Source of the DNA: Pseudomonas orientalis
GTDB taxonomy: Bacteria; Pseudomonadota; Gammaproteobacteria; Pseudomonadales; Pseudomonadaceae
Assembly: GCF_001439815.1 (NCBI RefSeq)
Contig: NZ_JYLM01000008.1
Span: 124,001-188,000, forward strand
Direction: 5' to 3'
DNA length: 64,000 nt
The notes beneath the pieces are model-generated. The model was not told the DNA's origin. It saw nothing but the letters and a program-made list of their open reading frames with translations, and searched no databases. Both the position numbers and the translations under genes were made by a program. Positions 16,512-24,741 of the stretch are shown here, one piece after another. How positions within the stretch are numbered: the first letter of the stretch is position 1; every line of letters begins with the position of its first letter.

Positions 16512-17840
16512 TTATTGCACCAGCGAGCCGCGCAGCGAGTGCGGTTGCGCCGCATCGATGTGAACATCGGCAAACTGGCCGATCAGGGTCGGGTTGTCGC
16601 AGCGGAAGTTGACGATCCGGTTGTTCTCGGTACGGCCCTGCAGTTCGCCGGGGTCTTTCTTGGAGTAATCGGTCACCAGGATGCGCTGGATCGAGCCGAC
16701 CATTTGTCGGCTGATCTCGAAACCCTGCTGATTCAACCGATGTTGCAGCGCATTCAAGCGTTCTTTTTTCAAGGCCTCCGGGGTTTCGTCCGGCAGGTCC
16801 GCCGCTGGGGTGCCCGGGCGTTGGCTGTAGACGAACGAGTAGGAGAAGTCGAAACCGACGTCTTCAATCAGTTTCATGGTCTGCTGGAAATCTTTCTCGG
16901 TTTCGCCGGGGAAACCGACGATAAAGTCCGAACTGATGCAGATGCCCGGTACTGCAGCGCGCAATTTGCGCAGCTTGGATTTGTACTCCAGCGCCGTGTG
17001 GTTGCGCTTCATCGCCGACAGGATGCGGTCCGAGCCCGACTGCACCGGCAAGTGCAGGTGCTTGACCAGCTCCGGCACCTCGGCGTGGGCCTGGATCAGG
17101 CTGTCGGAAAACTCCAGCGGGTGCGACGTGGTGTAGCGGATACGCTCGATGCCATCGACGGCGGCAACCACGCGGATCAACTCCGCCAGGTCCGCCAGGC
17201 GCCCGTCGTCGGTCTGGCCACGGTAACCGTTGACGTTCTGGCCCAGCAGGGTCACTTCACGCACGCCGTTTTCGGCCAGGTGGATGATTTCCGCCAGCAC
17301 ATCGTCAAACGGCCGGCTGACTTCTTCGCCACGGGTGTAGGGCACTACGCAGAAGGTGCAGTACTTGCTGCAGCCTTCCATCACCGACACATAGGCACTT
17401 GGGCCATCGATGCGCGGCTCGGGCAAATGGTCGAATTTTTCGATTTCGGGGAACGACACGTCCACTTGCGGCAGCCTGGTGAGGCGCGCGGCGTCGATCA
17501 TTTCCGGCAGGCGGTGCAGGGTCTGCGGGCCGAAGACCACGTCGACATAGGGCGCGCGGTCGCGGATCGCGGCGCCTTCCTGGCTGGCCACGCAGCCGCC
17601 GACGGCGATCACCATGTCCGGGTTGGCCAGTTTCAATTCTCGCCAGCGGCCCAGCTGCGAGTACACACGGTCCTGGGCCCGCTCGCGGATCGAGCAGGTA
17701 TTGAGCAGGATCACGTCGGCATCTTCGGCGCGGGCGGTGACTTCCAGGGCCTGGTGTTCGCCCAGCAGATCGACCATGCGCGAGCTGTCGTACTCGTTCA
17801 TCTGGCAACCGTGGGTTTCGATGTAAAGCTTCTTGGCCAT
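16512..17840 (-). CDS. miaB: tRNA-2-methylthio-N6-isopentenyladenosine synthase
   Basis: MiaB is a radical-SAM methylthiotransferase that completes ms2i6A at position 37 of certain tRNAs. The 442-residue protein has the UPF0004 domain with its cysteines (ETHGCQMNEYDS, NTCSIRE, VGGCVAS), the radical-SAM motif GCSKYCTFCVVPYTRG, and a C-terminal TRAM domain (near MVGSIQRILVTDYSKK). I take ATG 17840 (MAKKLYIETHGC); a TTG four codons upstream is also in frame, and neither has a strong ribosome site. The DUF1820 gene is divergent. Confidence 0.96.
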   Translation of the reverse strand: MAKKLYIETHGCQMNEYDSSRMVDLLGEHQALEVTARAEDADVILLNTCSIRERAQDRVYSQLGRWRELKLANPDMVIAVGGCVASQEGAAIRDRAPYVDVVFGPQTLHRLPEMIDAARLTRLPQVDVSFPEIEKFDHLPEPRIDGPSAYVSVMEGCSKYCTFCVVPYTRGEEVSRPFDDVLAEIIHLAENGVREVTLLGQNVNGYRGQTDDGRLADLAELIRVVAAVDGIERIRYTTSHPLEFSDSLIQAHAEVPELVKHLHLPVQSGSDRILSAMKRNHTALEYKSKLRKLRAAVPGICISSDFIVGFPGETEKDFQQTMKLIEDVGFDFSYSFVYSQRPGTPAADLPDETPEALKKERLNALQHRLNQQGFEISRQMVGSIQRILVTDYSKKDPGELQGRTENNRIVNFRCDNPTLIGQFADVHIDAAQPHSLRGSLVQ

Positions 17841-17971
17841 GGGAATCGTCAACTGGTGGTAAAGAACCGCGCATTATAGGGGGCATGCCCATTGGTTCCT
17901 AGCGCTGTGCATCGGGTGCCATGCTATAGTTCGCGCCCTCTTTTATATCCGCGATGTGTTGCTCGCCCGCC

Positions 17972-18298
17972 ATGACCAAACGTGAAGCTCCAATCTACAA
18001 GGTGATTTTCCTCAACCAGGGCCAGGTGTTCGAAATGTACGCCAAGCAGATCTATCAAAGTGATCTGTGGGGCTTCCTGGAGGTGGAAGAGTTCGTCTTT
18101 GGCGAGCGTACCCAATTGGTCGTCGACCCGGGCGAAGAAAAGCTCAAGGCCCAGTTCGAAGGCGTGGTGCGCAGCTTTGTGCCGATGCATTCGATCGTGC
18201 GCATCGATGAAGTCGAGCGCCTGGGCACGCCGAAGATCAGCGAGGCGCGCGGCACCAGCAATGTGATGCCGTTTCCGATGCCGATGCCGGAGAAGTGA
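17972..18298 (+). CDS. DUF1820 family protein
   Basis: This 108-residue conserved protein belongs to the DUF1820 family. Typical stretches are APIYKVIFLNQGQVFEMYAK, QSDLWGFLEVEEFVFGER and SIVRIDEVERLGTPKI. No enzymatic motif is visible; the family is widespread in gamma-proteobacteria and uncharacterised. ATG 17972 gives the family N-terminus; six upstream in-frame codons are ignored. It is divergent from miaB, as in P. aeruginosa (PA3979 beside miaB). Confidence 0.88.
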   Translation: MTKREAPIYKVIFLNQGQVFEMYAKQIYQSDLWGFLEVEEFVFGERTQLVVDPGEEKLKAQFEGVVRSFVPMHSIVRIDEVERLGTPKISEARGTSNVMPFPMPMPEK

Positions 18299-18314
18299 CG
18301 CTCAACTAATTTGT

Positions 18315-18336
18315 AGGGCATTTCCGAAACTGCCCT
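18315..18336 (+). terminator. Weak hairpin after the DUF1820 gene
   Basis: AGGGCA (18315-18320) pairs with TGCCCT (18331-18336); TTT/AAA pairing inside leaves a short CCG loop and one bulged C. TCTTG follows, not a clean T-run. It could terminate the DUF1820 transcript before the inserted operon. Confidence 0.4.
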
Positions 18337-18350
18337 CTTGTGCATAGACA

Positions 18351-18379
18351 TTTTGTTTGAAAAATAGCAAATTTTGTTT
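18351..18379. repeat. Two direct TTTTGTTT repeats, 21 bp apart
   Basis: TTTTGTTT occurs at 18351-18358 and again at 18372-18379, start-to-start 21 bp, about two DNA turns. AAAATAGCAAATTTT lies between and across them. The tract is far more A/T-rich than its surroundings and lies just upstream of a small ORF, so it may hold the operon promoter or an operator. Confidence 0.35.
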
Positions 18380-18395
18380 ATTCGGAGAGGGCGTC

Positions 18396-18479
18396 ATGAC
18401 TATATCAATAATAAATAAGCCTCCAAGCAAACCTCAAAATTCCCCCGATTCAATTCCGTTGAATCACGCCATTCATTAG
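18396..18479 (+). CDS. 27-codon A/T-rich small ORF, function unknown
   Basis: ATG 18396 follows GGAGAGG (18384-18390) at good spacing. The ORF encodes MTISIINKPPSKPQNSPDSI followed by PLNHAIH and a TAG at 18477-18479. It uses three ATA isoleucine codons, which are rare in Pseudomonas, and is far lower in GC than the genes around it. It ends 55 bases before the flavoenzyme start at 18535. It could be a regulatory leader peptide, a small protein or a modified-peptide precursor; I recognise no family. It is supported only by the ribosome site and position. Confidence 0.4.
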   Translation: MTISIINKPPSKPQNSPDSIPLNHAIH

Positions 18480-18534
18480 CACCGAGTTTTTATCACGCCG
18501 TCATTAACGAACTTACCTGTTCGGGAGTAGCCCT

Positions 18535-20592
18535 GTGCGCGATCCTCGCTATGACATTCTGTTTGAGCCGGTACAAATAGGCCCGGTTCGTACCCGTAAT
18601 CGCTTTTATCAAGTTCCCCACTGCAATGGCATGGGCCATGTGCATCCCTCGGCCATGGCCCGCATGCGCGGGATAAAGGCCGAGGGCGGCTGGGGTGTGG
18701 TGTGCACCGAAGAGTGTGAAATCAGCCCGCTGAGCGAGTTCTCTCCGTATATCGAGGCGCGGTTATGGGATGAGCGCGACATTCCGGCGCTGGCGAGGAT
18801 GTGCGAGGCGGTGCACCGGCACGGTTCGTTGGCCGGCGTAGAGCTGGCGTTCAACGGTTACTCCGCGCCCAACCGATACAGCCGCGAAATTCCCTGGGCG
18901 CCGTCCAATACGCCCGTGCGCAGTTATGACCCGGTGCAGGCCCGGGCCATGAGCCGTGCCGACATCCAGCAGTTGCGCGCCCTGCATCGGGCGGCAGCCC
19001 TGCGCGCACGTGAGGCCGGTTTTGACATCATCTATGTGTATGCCGGGCACGACCTGAGCATACCGTTCCATTTCCTCACGCCGCGCAATAACCGGCGCAC
19101 GGATGAGTACGGCGGAGTGCTGGAAAATCGCGTGCGACTGTTGCGCGAACTGATCGAAGACACCCGCGATGCGGTGGGCGACCGCTGTGCCGTAGCGGTC
19201 CGCCTGGCGGTGGATGAGCAGACGGCCGACGGCCTCAGCCGCGAGGGCGAAGGTGCCGACATCTTCTCGATGCTGGCGGACCTGCCGGACCTGTGGGACG
19301 TCAATGTCGCCGACTGGTCCAACGACAGCGTGACGGCGCGCTTTGCCGGCGAAGGCTATCAGGAGGCTTTCCTGTTGGGACTCAAGGCGCTGACCCGCAA
19401 GCCGGTGGTTGGCGTCGGGCGCTTCACTTCGCCGGACACCATGGTGTCCCTGGTACGCCGTGGCGTGCTGGACCTGATCGGTGCCGCGCGTCCTTCGATT
19501 GCCGATCCGTTTTTGCCGAACAAGATCGATCAAGGGCGCGCCGAGGAGATTCGCGAGTGTATCGGCTGCAATGTGTGTGTCAGCGGCGACCACACCAGCA
19601 CGCCGTTGCGTTGCACGCAGAACCCGACCATGGGCGAGGAGTGGCGGCGTGGCTGGCATCCCGAGTCGGTCGAGCACGCACACCGGCCCGGTCGGGCGCT
19701 GGTGGTCGGCGCCGGGCCCGCAGGGCTTGAGTGCGCGCGGATCCTCGGCACGCGCGGGATGGACGTGGCGCTCGTCGACAGCCTGCGCACCCTGGGCGGG
19801 CGTGTCGCGCTGGAAGCGCGGCTGCCGGGGTTGGCGAGTTGGGCGCGGGTCATCGATTATCGGCTGGACGCCTTGAGCCGGCTGCCTTCGGTGGAGATTT
19901 ATCGGGAAAGTCACTTGCAGGCCGAAGATGTGCTGGATTTCGCCGCCGAGCATGTCTTTATCGCCACCGGCTCACAGTGGCGACGTGACGGCCTGGGGCG
20001 CGCCTTGCGCCAGGCATTGCCGGGCCTGGAGTGCCTGCCGGTGCTGACGCCGGACGACCTGATGGCGGGCGTGCTGCCGGCTTCGCCGGTGCTGCTGTTC
20101 GATGATGACCACTATTACATGGGCAGCGTGCTGGCCGAACACCTGGTGGCGCGAGGCGTGGAGGTGATCTTCGTCACCCCGGCGGCGGATGTGGCGGCCT
20201 GGACCCATAACACCCTTGAGCAGCATCGTATCCAGCGCCGTTTGATGGAGTTGAATGTCACCCTGCTGCCGTCCCATACGTTGGTCCGGGCCATGCCGGA
20301 AGGGATGATGACGGGCTGTGTCTACACCGGGCGCACACGGTTCATTGGCGCCGCATCCGTGCTGCTGGTGACCTCTCGAGCGCCTGAACAGGCGTTGTAT
20401 CAGGCATTGAATAACACACCCGAACGGTTACAGGCGGCGGGTATCAGCACGCTGGCGCTGATCGGCGACTGCGTGGCGCCCGGCACGATTGCGGCAGCGG
20501 TGTATTCAGGCCATCGAATCGCCCGCGAGTTCGATGCGCCTGCGGGGTCGTTAACAGTAAAGCGAGAAATTCCATTGATTGAGGTGCAGTAA
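18535..20592 (+). CDS. Fe-S flavoprotein amine dehydrogenase (TMADH/histamine dehydrogenase type)
   Basis: This 685-residue protein aligns by eye along its length with trimethylamine dehydrogenase. An N-terminal old-yellow-enzyme barrel binds FMN, a 4Fe-4S site has C342, C345, C348 and C360 (CIGCNVCVS ... RC), and C-terminal nucleotide-binding domains start at ALVVGAGPAGLECAR. C30 in RFYQVPHC matches the cysteine that covalently holds 6-S-cysteinyl-FMN. Y169 and H172 (YVYAGH) and W261/D264 match active-site residues. Two aromatic-bowl residues differ: TMADH Tyr60 is Glu60 and Trp355 is Asp352. Histamine dehydrogenase also has Asp there, so a polar amine rather than trimethylamine is likely. 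The start is a GTG with GGGAG 7 bases upstream. It is the first large gene of the operon. Confidence 0.88.
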   Translation: MRDPRYDILFEPVQIGPVRTRNRFYQVPHCNGMGHVHPSAMARMRGIKAEGGWGVVCTEECEISPLSEFSPYIEARLWDERDIPALARMCEAVHRHGSLAGVELAFNGYSAPNRYSREIPWAPSNTPVRSYDPVQARAMSRADIQQLRALHRAAALRAREAGFDIIYVYAGHDLSIPFHFLTPRNNRRTDEYGGVLENRVRLLRELIEDTRDAVGDRCAVAVRLAVDEQTADGLSREGEGADIFSMLADLPDLWDVNVADWSNDSVTARFAGEGYQEAFLLGLKALTRKPVVGVGRFTSPDTMVSLVRRGVLDLIGAARPSIADPFLPNKIDQGRAEEIRECIGCNVCVSGDHTSTPLRCTQNPTMGEEWRRGWHPESVEHAHRPGRALVVGAGPAGLECARILGTRGMDVALVDSLRTLGGRVALEARLPGLASWARVIDYRLDALSRLPSVEIYRESHLQAEDVLDFAAEHVFIATGSQWRRDGLGRALRQALPGLECLPVLTPDDLMAGVLPASPVLLFDDDHYYMGSVLAEHLVARGVEVIFVTPAADVAAWTHNTLEQHRIQRRLMELNVTLLPSHTLVRAMPEGMMTGCVYTGRTRFIGAASVLLVTSRAPEQALYQALNNTPERLQAAGISTLALIGDCVAPGTIAAAVYSGHRIAREFDAPAGSLTVKREIPLIEVQ

Positions 20593-20627
20593 GTTCAGCT
20601 GTTTCAACTATAACGAGGACTACAATA

Positions 20628-21386
20628 ATGAAAAAAATACTCCTGCTGTTAATTGCCACGTTTTTATTCAATACATCGCTTTTGGCCAACGACTATAAAG
20701 TGATTCGTTTTGCGGCCGATCCCAACTACGCGCCCTTTGCGTATAAAGACAGTACGGGTACTTTGACCGGCTTTGAAATCGATATCGGTAATGCCATTTG
20801 CGCGCATTTGAATGTGCGCTGCCAGTGGGTTGAAAGTGATTTTGATGGCATGGTGCCCAGCCTGAACGCGGGCAAGATCGACGCCATCCTGGCGTCAATG
20901 ACCATCACTGCCGCGCGGCAAAAGGTCATTGATTTCTCCTCCGAAGTCTTTTCCAGCCCTACCGCCATGGTGTTCCGTCCTGGCACCGAGCTCTCCAAAG
21001 GCACGGCCGTCGGTTATCTGCAGGGCAGTACCCAAGAGGTGTATGCCCTTGAAGTACTCGCCGGCCAAGGCATGAAGGTGGTGGCTTACGCCGATCAGGA
21101 ACAGGTGTATGCCGACCTGCTGACCGGTCGTTTGCAGGCGTCGCTGCAGGATGCGCAGCAAGCGCAGAGCGGATTTTTGCGTTCACCCCAGGGCGCCGGG
21201 TTCGTGCTGGGGCCGATCATTGAAAGCGCGCTGATGCCGTCCAAGAGTGGCATTGGCATCGCCAAGGGCAACCATGGCTTGAAAGCCCTGCTGGACAAGG
21301 CGCTGGCTGCCCTGCATGCCGATGGCACCTACGCCCGGTTGCAAGAGCAGTATTTTCCCGGCGTGAACATGTTCAGCGGTCAATAA
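20628..21386 (+). CDS. Periplasmic amino-acid binding protein (HisJ/ArgT type)
   Basis: This 252-residue solute-binding protein for an ABC importer has a Lys-rich signal peptide ending near SLLAND. The mature start VIRFAADPNYAPFAYKD and the GFEIDIGNAIC segment are family hallmarks. Residues that bind the alpha-carboxylate and alpha-amino group in HisJ/LAO-type proteins appear to be kept: SMTIT with a following Arg (ASMTITAARQ), GSTQE, and a late Asp (SLQDAQ). The ligand is therefore probably an alpha-amino acid or derivative; which one cannot be read. The ATG at 20628 has GAGGA upstream. The operon continues with two permeases. Confidence 0.9.
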   Translation: MKKILLLLIATFLFNTSLLANDYKVIRFAADPNYAPFAYKDSTGTLTGFEIDIGNAICAHLNVRCQWVESDFDGMVPSLNAGKIDAILASMTITAARQKVIDFSSEVFSSPTAMVFRPGTELSKGTAVGYLQGSTQEVYALEVLAGQGMKVVAYADQEQVYADLLTGRLQASLQDAQQAQSGFLRSPQGAGFVLGPIIESALMPSKSGIGIAKGNHGLKALLDKALAALHADGTYARLQEQYFPGVNMFSGQ

Positions 21387-21415
21387 CCGCCCTCAAGGCC
21401 AGCGAGGGCAAAAGC

Positions 21416-22132
21416 ATGCTACCGACCTTCTCCCAATTCGCCGCAGCCCTGGGCGGTTTTGCGCCGATGTTATTGCACGGTGTCTGGGTCACCCTGCAAC
21501 TGGCGCTGTTGTCGTTGCTGCTGGGGCTTGTCCTCGGCCTGCTCGGTGCAGGGGCCAAGCTGTCCGGGGTGCGCACGTGGCGTTTGTGCGCGCAGCTCTA
21601 TACCACGTTGATACGCGGTGTGCCGGACCTCTTATTGATGCTGTTGATTTTCTACGGGCTGCAAACCGGCTTGAGCCGTCTGACCGCCGGGTTGGGCTGG
21701 GCGTACATCGACATCGACCCTTTCAGCGCGGGCGTGCTGACGCTGGGGTTTATCTACGGCGCCTATTTCACCGAAACCTTTCGCGGCGCCTTGCTGGCTG
21801 TACCGCGCGGCCAGTTCCAGGCGGCCAAGGCCCTTGGGCTGACCTTCGGCCAGAGTTTCGTGCATGTGATCTTCCCGCAAATGATGCGCTTCGCCCTGCC
21901 GGGGCTGGGCAATAACTGGCTGGTCTTGCTCAAGGCCACCGCGCTGGTGTCGATCATCGGCTTGGCGGACCTGGTGAAAGTCGCTCAGGTGGCGGGCAAG
22001 AGCAGTCAGCAACTGCTGGCCTTTCTGTTGCTGGCGGCGCTGGTGTACCTGCTGCTCAGCAGTGTTTCAAACCTGGTACTGGCTTGGCTGGCGCGTCGCT
22101 ACGCCGGCGGTGTGCAGGAGTCATCACGATGA
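21416..22132 (+). CDS. Amino-acid ABC transporter permease (HisQ type)
   Basis: This 238-residue inner-membrane protein has about five hydrophobic segments. The ABC-permease signature is EAA-like: GALLAVPRGQFQAAKALGLT ... VIFPQMMRFALPGLGN, which contacts the ATPase. TLIRGVPDLLLMLLIFYG is the usual polar-amino-acid permease N-terminal signature. It is followed by the second permease with a 4-base ATGA overlap. No ATP-binding subunit is encoded in this operon, so it must borrow one encoded elsewhere. Confidence 0.92.
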   Translation: MLPTFSQFAAALGGFAPMLLHGVWVTLQLALLSLLLGLVLGLLGAGAKLSGVRTWRLCAQLYTTLIRGVPDLLLMLLIFYGLQTGLSRLTAGLGWAYIDIDPFSAGVLTLGFIYGAYFTETFRGALLAVPRGQFQAAKALGLTFGQSFVHVIFPQMMRFALPGLGNNWLVLLKATALVSIIGLADLVKVAQVAGKSSQQLLAFLLLAALVYLLLSSVSNLVLAWLARRYAGGVQESSR

Positions 22133-22839
22133 TCGAGCTCATCCAGGAATACTGGCGGCCGTTGATTTATTCCGATGGCCGGCAGATCACCGGCCTGGCC
22201 ATGACCCTGTGGCTGACCAGCGCTTCGTTATGCCTGGGCCTGCTGCTGGCGTTGCCATTGTCCATCGCCAGGACCTCTGCCCGGCGCTGGCTGCGCTGGC
22301 CGGTGCAGGGTTTTACCTACGTGTTTCGCGGCACACCGCTGTATATCCAGTTGCTGATTTTCTACACCGGGATCTACAGCCTGGCCGCCGTGCGCGAGCA
22401 GCCGGTGCTGGATGCGTTTTTCCGCGAAGCACTCAACTGCACCCTGCTTGCATTCGCCCTGAATACCGCCGCCTACACCACAGAAATCCTGGCGGGCGCC
22501 ATTCGCGCGATGCCTCGCGGGGAAATCGAGGCCGCGCGGTCCCTGGGCTTTGACGGGTGGAAACTGTACGTGCACCTGATCATGCCTTCGGCCCTGCGCC
22601 GATCGCTGCCGTACTACAGCAATGAAGTGATTTTCATGCTGCATTCCACCACCCTGGCGTTCACCGCCACGGTGCCGGACATACTCAAAGTCGCGCGGGA
22701 TGCCAATGCTGCCACCTTTCTCACCTTCCAATCTTTCGGCCTGGCCGCGGTCCTGTACCTGTGCATCACATTTGCTCTGGTCGGCCTGTTTCGCCTGGCT
22801 GAACGGCGTTGGCTGAGCTTTCTCGATGCGGGCCGATAG
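22129..22839 (+). CDS. Amino-acid ABC transporter permease (HisM type)
   Basis: This 236-residue partner permease shows TYVFRGTPLYIQLLIFYTG, then AYTTEILAGAIRAMPRGEIE with the EAA loop AARSLGFDGWKLYVHLIMP. It should pair with the upstream permease in a HisQM-like heterodimer. The start ATG 22129 overlaps the previous stop by four bases, so translation is coupled. The deacylase gene follows after 8 bases with a good ribosome site. Confidence 0.92.
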   Translation: MIELIQEYWRPLIYSDGRQITGLAMTLWLTSASLCLGLLLALPLSIARTSARRWLRWPVQGFTYVFRGTPLYIQLLIFYTGIYSLAAVREQPVLDAFFREALNCTLLAFALNTAAYTTEILAGAIRAMPRGEIEAARSLGFDGWKLYVHLIMPSALRRSLPYYSNEVIFMLHSTTLAFTATVPDILKVARDANAATFLTFQSFGLAAVLYLCITFALVGLFRLAERRWLSFLDAGR

Positions 22840-22847
22840 GAGGCGCT

Positions 22848-23960
22848 ATGCAGACGCACATTCACGGGTTGTTGACGGCTGTGCCCGGCACGGCACGGCA
22901 GATCCATAGTTTTCACTACGGCCCGGCCGGTGCACAGGGCAAGGTGTATATCCAGGCATCCCTGCATGCCGATGAACTGCCGGGTATGCTGGTGTGCTGG
23001 CATCTGAAACAGCGGCTGGCGCATCTGGAAGCGGTCGGGGCGCTGCGCTGGGAAGTGGTGCTGGTGCCGGTGGCCAATCCGCTGGGGTTGGAGCAAGTGT
23101 TGATGGACGTGCCACAGGGGCGCTTCGATAACGACAGTCGAGAGAACTTTAACCGCTTCTTTATCGATGTCGGCCGGCAGGTCGCGGATCAGGTGCAGGA
23201 TTGGCTGAGCGAAGACCCTGCACATAATCTGCAGTTGATCCGTTCGACCCTGCGGCAAACCCTTGCCGACGAGGTACCGGCCACGCAACTGCAGTCGATG
23301 CGCTTGGTCTTGCAAGCGCTGGCCTGTGACGCCGATGTGGTGCTGGACCTGCACTGTGATTTCGAGGCGGTCCAGCACCTGTACCTGGCGCCGCACGCCT
23401 GGCCGCAAGTGGAGCCGCTGGCGCGGTACCTGGGCGCGCAAGCCTGTTTTATGAGCGAAGACGCGGGCGGTCACTCGTTCGACGATTGCTACACCCTGTT
23501 CTGGGCACAGATGCAGGCGCGTTTCCCGGGGCGATTGGCGGCGCCGGGATTTGCCGCGACGGTGGAGCTGCGCGGGGTGGCCGATGTGGATGATGGGCTG
23601 GCCCGCCAGGACAGTCAGGCATTGATCAACTACCTGACGCTGCGCGGGGCCATTGACGGCCCCGCGCCACCACCGCCGGCGTTGCTGAACCCGCCGACAC
23701 CCTTGGCCGGGGTCGAGCCGGTGGTGAGTCCGGTGGGAGGCCTGATTGTATTTTGCGCGCAGGTGGGCGATTACCTCAAAGCGGGACAAGCGCTGGCGCA
23801 TATCATTGATCCGATCACCGATGGCGTGACCCCGGTGGTTTGCGAGCGTGAAGGGCTTTTGTATGTGCGCTCAGTGCGCCGAATGGCGAGCGCCGGTATG
23901 CCGATCGCCCATGTGGCGGGGCCCACCGCGTATCGACAGGGCTACCTGTTATCGCCGTGA
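22848..23960 (+). CDS. Succinylglutamate desuccinylase/aspartoacylase-family metallohydrolase
   Basis: This 370-residue zinc hydrolase is of the AstE/AspA (M14-like) type. Metal ligands are visible as H-x2-E in ASLHADELPG and His in VVLDLHCDFEAV; a later Glu in ATVELRG may be the general base. DNDSRENFNRFF resembles the substrate-binding Asn-Arg motif. Members remove acyl groups from N-acylated amino acids. The C-terminal region (PVGGLIVFCAQVGDYLKAGQ ... ADVIDP-like) resembles a lipoyl-type beta barrel as in ectoine-degradation deacetylases. ATG 22848 has GGAGG 6 bases upstream. In this operon it could deacylate the imported compound before or after amine oxidation. Confidence 0.85.
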   Translation: MQTHIHGLLTAVPGTARQIHSFHYGPAGAQGKVYIQASLHADELPGMLVCWHLKQRLAHLEAVGALRWEVVLVPVANPLGLEQVLMDVPQGRFDNDSRENFNRFFIDVGRQVADQVQDWLSEDPAHNLQLIRSTLRQTLADEVPATQLQSMRLVLQALACDADVVLDLHCDFEAVQHLYLAPHAWPQVEPLARYLGAQACFMSEDAGGHSFDDCYTLFWAQMQARFPGRLAAPGFAATVELRGVADVDDGLARQDSQALINYLTLRGAIDGPAPPPPALLNPPTPLAGVEPVVSPVGGLIVFCAQVGDYLKAGQALAHIIDPITDGVTPVVCEREGLLYVRSVRRMASAGMPIAHVAGPTAYRQGYLLSP

Positions 23961-24515
23961 TCAGGGCAGGGGGGAGAAGGGTGAGCGCCCATCGGCACTC
24001 TGCAGTTCCTGCAGGTAATTGCGGAAGATCTGCCCCAGCACCTGGGTGGCCACTTCCAGTTCATCGCGCTGCATGTGCTCGGCGACTTCGTCGGCGGTGT
24101 CCAGGGCGTCTTCGGCGCCGTTGACTGCTGCCATTTTCAGCACGATGTAGGCCTGCACGTTATTGGCCGGCACACCTTCGCCGCGGAAGAACATGTTGCC
24201 GAGCTGGAATTGCGCCTGGGCGTGGCCCTGCAGCGAAGCTTTTTCGAAGTAGCTCAACGCTTTGTTGAGGTCGACGGCGGGGTTCTTGCTGTCGTGGTAG
24301 TACTCGCCCAACTCGTATTGCGCTTGCGCATCCCCTTCGTCAGCCTGTTTCTGGCACGCGCTCAGGGCTTCGGCCTGGGTGTCCGGCTGGGTATTGAGGG
24401 TGCAACGACCCATCGCTGGGATTAACAACGAGTTGCCGCCTGCTTGGGCATGCGCCAGCAGCGGCTGAAGGAGCAACAGGCAGCCCAGAACCAGGGTGCG
24501 GCCGGTGCGTTTCAT
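23961..24515 (-). CDS. Sel1-repeat periplasmic protein
   Basis: This 184-residue protein has a signal peptide ending at AHAQA and Sel1-like repeats: GDAQAQYELGEYYHDSK, NKALSYFEKASLQGHAQAQF and QLGNMFFRGEGVP. Such repeats form TPR-like superhelices for protein contacts. It ends immediately next to the convergent deacylase gene. ATG 24515 starts before the Arg/Lys-rich signal peptide. Its place next to hemL corresponds, from memory, to PA3978. Partner and role unknown. Confidence 0.87.
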   Translation of the reverse strand: MKRTGRTLVLGCLLLLQPLLAHAQAGGNSLLIPAMGRCTLNTQPDTQAEALSACQKQADEGDAQAQYELGEYYHDSKNPAVDLNKALSYFEKASLQGHAQAQFQLGNMFFRGEGVPANNVQAYIVLKMAAVNGAEDALDTADEVAEHMQRDELEVATQVLGQIFRNYLQELQSADGRSPFSPLP

Positions 24516-24696
24516 GGGAATCGACTTACCTCTGACGGGGCGCGCGGACCCTCGGGGAGTCCAATAAGCGCGCATTATGAAATAAGCAGGCCTCTGCTTA
24601 CAAAGTCTTTACTCGTTTTTCTGCTGCTTGGGCAAGTTATCTGCCGGATTGCAGGGCAATTCTTCAAAAAACCGGGAAATCTCTGTAGGCAAAGTA

Positions 24697-24735
24697 GCAA
24701 ACCTGACGCCGACACGGGCAGCGTCAGGTGTTTGC
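24697..24735 (-). terminator. Terminator after hemL
   Basis: On the minus strand the arm 24735-24721 pairs with 24709-24697 around CCTGACGC/GCGTCAGG, plus a GCAAA/TTTGC base with a small bulge. It lies 7 bases after the hemL stop and is followed by TACTTTG. It should end the thiD-thiE-hemL transcript. Confidence 0.7.
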
Positions 24736-24741
24736 CGTCAT

